NCBI GenBank assembly: GCA_015493675.1
Contig: WGCR01000600.1
Location: 1 to 9,287, forward strand
Source of the DNA: Anaerolineae bacterium
Lineage (GTDB): Bacteria; Chloroflexota; Anaerolineae; J102
Reading direction: 5' to 3'
DNA: 9,287 nt
A program made the position numbers and the translations under genes. Below the pieces are notes generated by a model. It was given only the letters and a program-made list of their open reading frames with translations. It made no database searches and was not told the origin of the DNA. This document shows positions 6,943-9,287 of this stretch, one piece after another. The number at the start of each line of letters is the position of its first letter. Position 1 is the stretch's first letter.

Positions 6943-9132
6943 TTAGGGGCGATTGACGGTGATGCTGGCGCCGTCACTGTCGCCATCAGGATCATGATTG
7001 GCGGCAGGATCGTAGGTGAGTGTGGCGTGGGTGACGTTGTCCACTGTGAACGTAGTGGAGCCGATGCGGGATTTGATCTTGGGGGAAGTGACTGCACACA
7101 TGCCGGAGCTGTCGGTGGTGCAGGTTGCGTCGCCCGTAGCGCCACCGGACCAAGAGCCATAGACCGTAGCATTGGAGACAGGATTGTGGTTGGCGTCATG
7201 GACGGTAATGGTCACCGTCGCCTCCCATTTGAATCCCCAGCCAATCCAGGCGCTGCTGCCATCCAGATCACCAATGTGCATGGTGTCACCGCCGGGCTCA
7301 GGCGTAGGCGTTGCTGTGGGCTCAGGCGTAGACGTGGCAGTCGGTCCGGGTGTGGGCGTTGCAGTCGGTCCGGGCGTGGGCGTGGTAGTCGGTTCGGGCG
7401 TGGGCGTTGCGGTCGGTCCGGGCGTGGGCGTGGCGGTGGGCGTGGGATTGCCGCCGCCGCAATTGGGGAAGGTAAAACTGCCGATGCGAGTTTGCCATCC
7501 GGCGGAATCAGCGCCGGCGGTGTAATACTCCTGGGTGTACCAGAAGGTGCAATCATCCACAGGATCCACCGACATCGAGCTGTAATCGCCCCAGCGCCCG
7601 GAGCTGTGAGACTGATACCCTGATCCCTCGATCAGCGAAGTCTCGCCCTGGGGCAACGTCCCCAGCGGATCATCCGGGAGACGGCCGGTGTAGCGGATGG
7701 AGGGATAGGCGCTGTGGCTGGAAACGCTGAAGCCGAGGGCCATATCCCCCAATCCATTCATGGCAATGCTGCCCATCCAGCGATGATCGCTATCGGGAGC
7801 ATAGGTGCCTTCCTGATACAGGGACCAGTCGCCGCTGCTCTTGCGCATTTCATACCAGCGAACGCCTGCATGATCATTGCCATCCACATCCACTGTGTGG
7901 TTCACGACCAATGCCGCATGATCGCCGAAATTGCGGTATTGCAGGCGATACATCAGGCGATCGGAGATAGCATCAAGATTCGTGCCGCCCGGCTGCGGGA
8001 TACAGTTGCGCGCATATTCGCACATGTTGCTATCGAATGCAGCGACGGGGATATTGATGGTGTGGGTGAAACTGGCGTTATCAGTATTGTTCCAATCGGC
8101 GTGGAATTGCCACATCTGCAACTGATCCGGCGAGTATCCCCAATCGTCATCATCCACCTGAATGAAGTAATTGGGTTCGCCCGCGGGCGGGGCCGGGCCT
8201 TCGAGATGCGATGGCAACATGCCGCCCAGATTGCTGTCGGTGTCGTAGAGATCGAAGTAGACCATACGAGCGGTATCCCCACTGAGCATCTTGTCTCGTT
8301 CGAAAACCGCCACGCCCTGACCGGCCCAATCACCTGTCCAACTGAATTGGTTGAATGCCATGTAATAGCCGTCGGGCCAGACGCCGAATTTGGGATAGTC
8401 ATTCATCTTCTTGTAACTGACCAGGAAGGAATAACGCCACCATTCGCCGGTCGGATCGGGCGTTTGGGAAACGGCAATGCACTGATAGAAGGGGCCAAAG
8501 GGGTAATTCGGCAATGCGAACTGGCTGATCATCCATCGATCCGCCAGATGGTCATACAGAACCACGGGATCACCGTCATTCTGAGTCTCGCAAGCGCCGC
8601 CAAAGCCCTGCCAGAGGGTGTTGATGTTGGCCGGGCCATAAAGCAGATTTCCCTGTCTATCCCAAATAGCGAAGGAGAGATTCACCGTCTGAACGTAATG
8701 ATTGGGGCCGATGTCACCGTTGGTGTCGGGCGGCAGCACGCCATTGACATTGTTGACGCCTTCGAAGGTGACATTGGGAGATGGCAAATTGCCAATGGCT
8801 CCGCTGTTCTGCCAGACAGGATCAGCCCCGGCGCTGCCGGCGCCGCCTTCCCGGTTGGGCAGCATCTTGCGCGGCATCTCCAGATAGTCGCCATAGCGTT
8901 CCAGAATGGGATGTTGCGAGATCAACGGCCCCCAACTATCATGGCTTTCAGAATAACGGACAATTGGTCGAGGCGTTGCCCCGGTTTGTAAAGCCAGACT
9001 TTCGGCCTGCGGTGCGTTGACATGGACCGATGGCGCCGCCAGCACGGCATAGGAGCCGCCAGCGACGAACATCAGCACGCCGATCAACGCCAGAGTGACG
9101 ACGAGCAGGCGTCTTTTCTTCAGAACATTCAT
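6943..9132 (-). CDS. Large secreted modular protein: extracellular domain - Pro/Thr linker - C-terminal Ig-like domain
   Basis: This 729-aa protein is predicted to be exported. MNVLKKRRLLVVTLALIGVL starts a signal peptide with cleavage near residues 32-33. A large domain runs from about residue 110 to 560 and carries VLPPDTNGDIGPNHYVQTVN, LWQGFGG, NDGDPVVLYDHLADRWMISQ and WPDGYYMAFNQF. I know this pattern from secreted proteins of environmental bacteria; it is rich in Trp, Tyr and Asp and may be a beta-propeller, but I know no function. A Pro-Thr linker (about 562-614) made of 8-residue repeats (PGPTATPT/PEPTATPT) follows. The last 115 residues start MHIGDLDGSS and include VTITVHDANHNPVSNATV and TFTVDNVTHATLTYD, an Ig-like domain found as an add-on in many secreted proteins. 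DPDGDSDG near the end may bind calcium. The start ATG 9132 has GGAGG at 8-nt spacing; the open frame to 9198 is not needed. No membrane anchor is seen at the C-terminus. Confidence 0.85.
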   Translation of the reverse strand: MNVLKKRRLLVVTLALIGVLMFVAGGSYAVLAAPSVHVNAPQAESLALQTGATPRPIVRYSESHDSWGPLISQHPILERYGDYLEMPRKMLPNREGGAGSAGADPVWQNSGAIGNLPSPNVTFEGVNNVNGVLPPDTNGDIGPNHYVQTVNLSFAIWDRQGNLLYGPANINTLWQGFGGACETQNDGDPVVLYDHLADRWMISQFALPNYPFGPFYQCIAVSQTPDPTGEWWRYSFLVSYKKMNDYPKFGVWPDGYYMAFNQFSWTGDWAGQGVAVFERDKMLSGDTARMVYFDLYDTDSNLGGMLPSHLEGPAPPAGEPNYFIQVDDDDWGYSPDQLQMWQFHADWNNTDNASFTHTINIPVAAFDSNMCEYARNCIPQPGGTNLDAISDRLMYRLQYRNFGDHAALVVNHTVDVDGNDHAGVRWYEMRKSSGDWSLYQEGTYAPDSDHRWMGSIAMNGLGDMALGFSVSSHSAYPSIRYTGRLPDDPLGTLPQGETSLIEGSGYQSHSSGRWGDYSSMSVDPVDDCTFWYTQEYYTAGADSAGWQTRIGSFTFPNCGGGNPTPTATPTPGPTATPTPEPTTTPTPGPTATPTPGPTATSTPEPTATPTPEPGGDTMHIGDLDGSSAWIGWGFKWEATVTITVHDANHNPVSNATVYGSWSGGATGDATCTTDSSGMCAVTSPKIKSRIGSTTFTVDNVTHATLTYDPAANHDPDGDSDGASITVNRP
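7294..7437 (-). repeat. Six-copy 24-bp tandem repeat encoding the Pro/Thr linker
   Basis: Six consecutive 24-bp units occupy exactly 144 bp (starts at 7294, 7318, 7342, 7366, 7390 and 7414). They differ by a few substitutions, for example cggtccgggcgtgggcgt versus gggctcaggcgtaggcgt. Each encodes eight residues of the PxPTxTPT type. Because 24 is a multiple of three, copy-number change would alter linker length without shifting the frame. Confidence 0.92.
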
Positions 9133-9140
9133 TGATAGAC

Positions 9141-9145
9141 CCTCC
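9141..9145 (-). promoter_or_regulatory. Ribosome binding site of the secreted-protein gene
   Basis: The minus strand reads GGAGG, 8 nt before ATG 9132. It is the strongest Shine-Dalgarno site in the window and fixes the start at 9132. The 142 bp upstream to the window edge (9146-9287) must contain the promoter. I see no convincing -35/-10 pair there, only an imperfect palindrome gcaaagccttgc at 9185-9196 whose role is unknown. Confidence 0.85.
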
Positions 9146-9287
9146 GCAGTGAGTGAAGTGAGAAAGGAACAGACAAGATTTTCTGCAAAGCCTTGCAATG
9201 ATGCTAAGCCAGAGAAGACCGCCCAACTCCCTTGTCATTTGTGATAAACAATGAGGGAGCGAGCCAATCTATCTTTAATTGTAAGAC

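Noticed and set aside
7294..7437. Regular repeats as a possible CRISPR array
   Set aside because: The units are contiguous without spacers and keep the reading frame of a linker.
7172..7525. Plus-strand Gly/Val repeat frame resembling a structural protein
   Set aside because: The Gly-Val periodicity is the complement of the Pro/Thr linker repeat of the minus-strand gene and reflects the same 24-bp units.
7714..8991. Long open frame of 425 codons on the plus strand
   Set aside because: It is antisense to the secreted protein, which has a signal peptide, a strong Shine-Dalgarno site and a terminator. No recognisable domain appears in the antisense translation.
9185..9196. Imperfect palindrome gcaaagccttgc as a possible operator
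   Set aside because: It has only four perfect base pairs per arm, and no regulator gene or promoter could be placed next to it.

Overview
The window looks like a chromosomal stretch of a GC-rich environmental bacterium. The gene repertoire suggests Chloroflexota (Anaerolineae-like), but this is inference: no rRNA or phylogenetic marker is present. The supporting points are a long TgpA-type transglutaminase, an M16 peptidase, and a large secreted protein with a Pro-Thr linker and a C-terminal 'GDLDGSS…VTITVHDANHNPV' domain that I associate with such genomes. No phage, transposase, CRISPR, tRNA or rRNA signal was seen.

Layout, left to right. (1) 2-310, plus strand: the C-terminal end of an M16 (insulinase-type) peptidase, cut by the window edge. 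(2) 311-532: a 222-bp intergenic region with a weak hairpin and an 89-bp imperfect inverted-repeat element that resembles a dispersed repeat. (3) 533-4867, minus strand: a two-gene operon. A 651-aa secreted, C-terminally membrane-anchored protein with a beta-rich domain and TPR-like helices is followed 18 nt later by a 786-aa polytopic transglutaminase (TgpA/DUF3488 type with a C-terminal DUF4129-like region). (4) 4929-6022, plus strand: a 103-aa small protein of probable ferredoxin-like (dimeric alpha/beta barrel) fold, then ribose-5-phosphate isomerase A. (5) 6029-6868, minus strand: a pyrroline-5-carboxylate-reductase-like protein lacking the family's substrate-site motifs, convergent with rpiA across a 6-bp gap. 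(6) 6881-6919: a strong intrinsic terminator on the minus strand. (7) 6943-9132, minus strand: a 729-aa secreted modular protein with an excellent Shine-Dalgarno site and a six-copy 24-bp tandem repeat encoding its linker.

The only pair with a clear functional link is the minus-strand operon. Both products are predicted to place large domains outside the cytoplasmic membrane, so they may act together at the cell surface. RpiA is a housekeeping enzyme of the pentose phosphate pathway, and the other genes have no obvious link to it. The most interesting items are the transglutaminase/TPR pair, the ProC-like protein without its active-site motifs, and the inverted-repeat element at 393-481.
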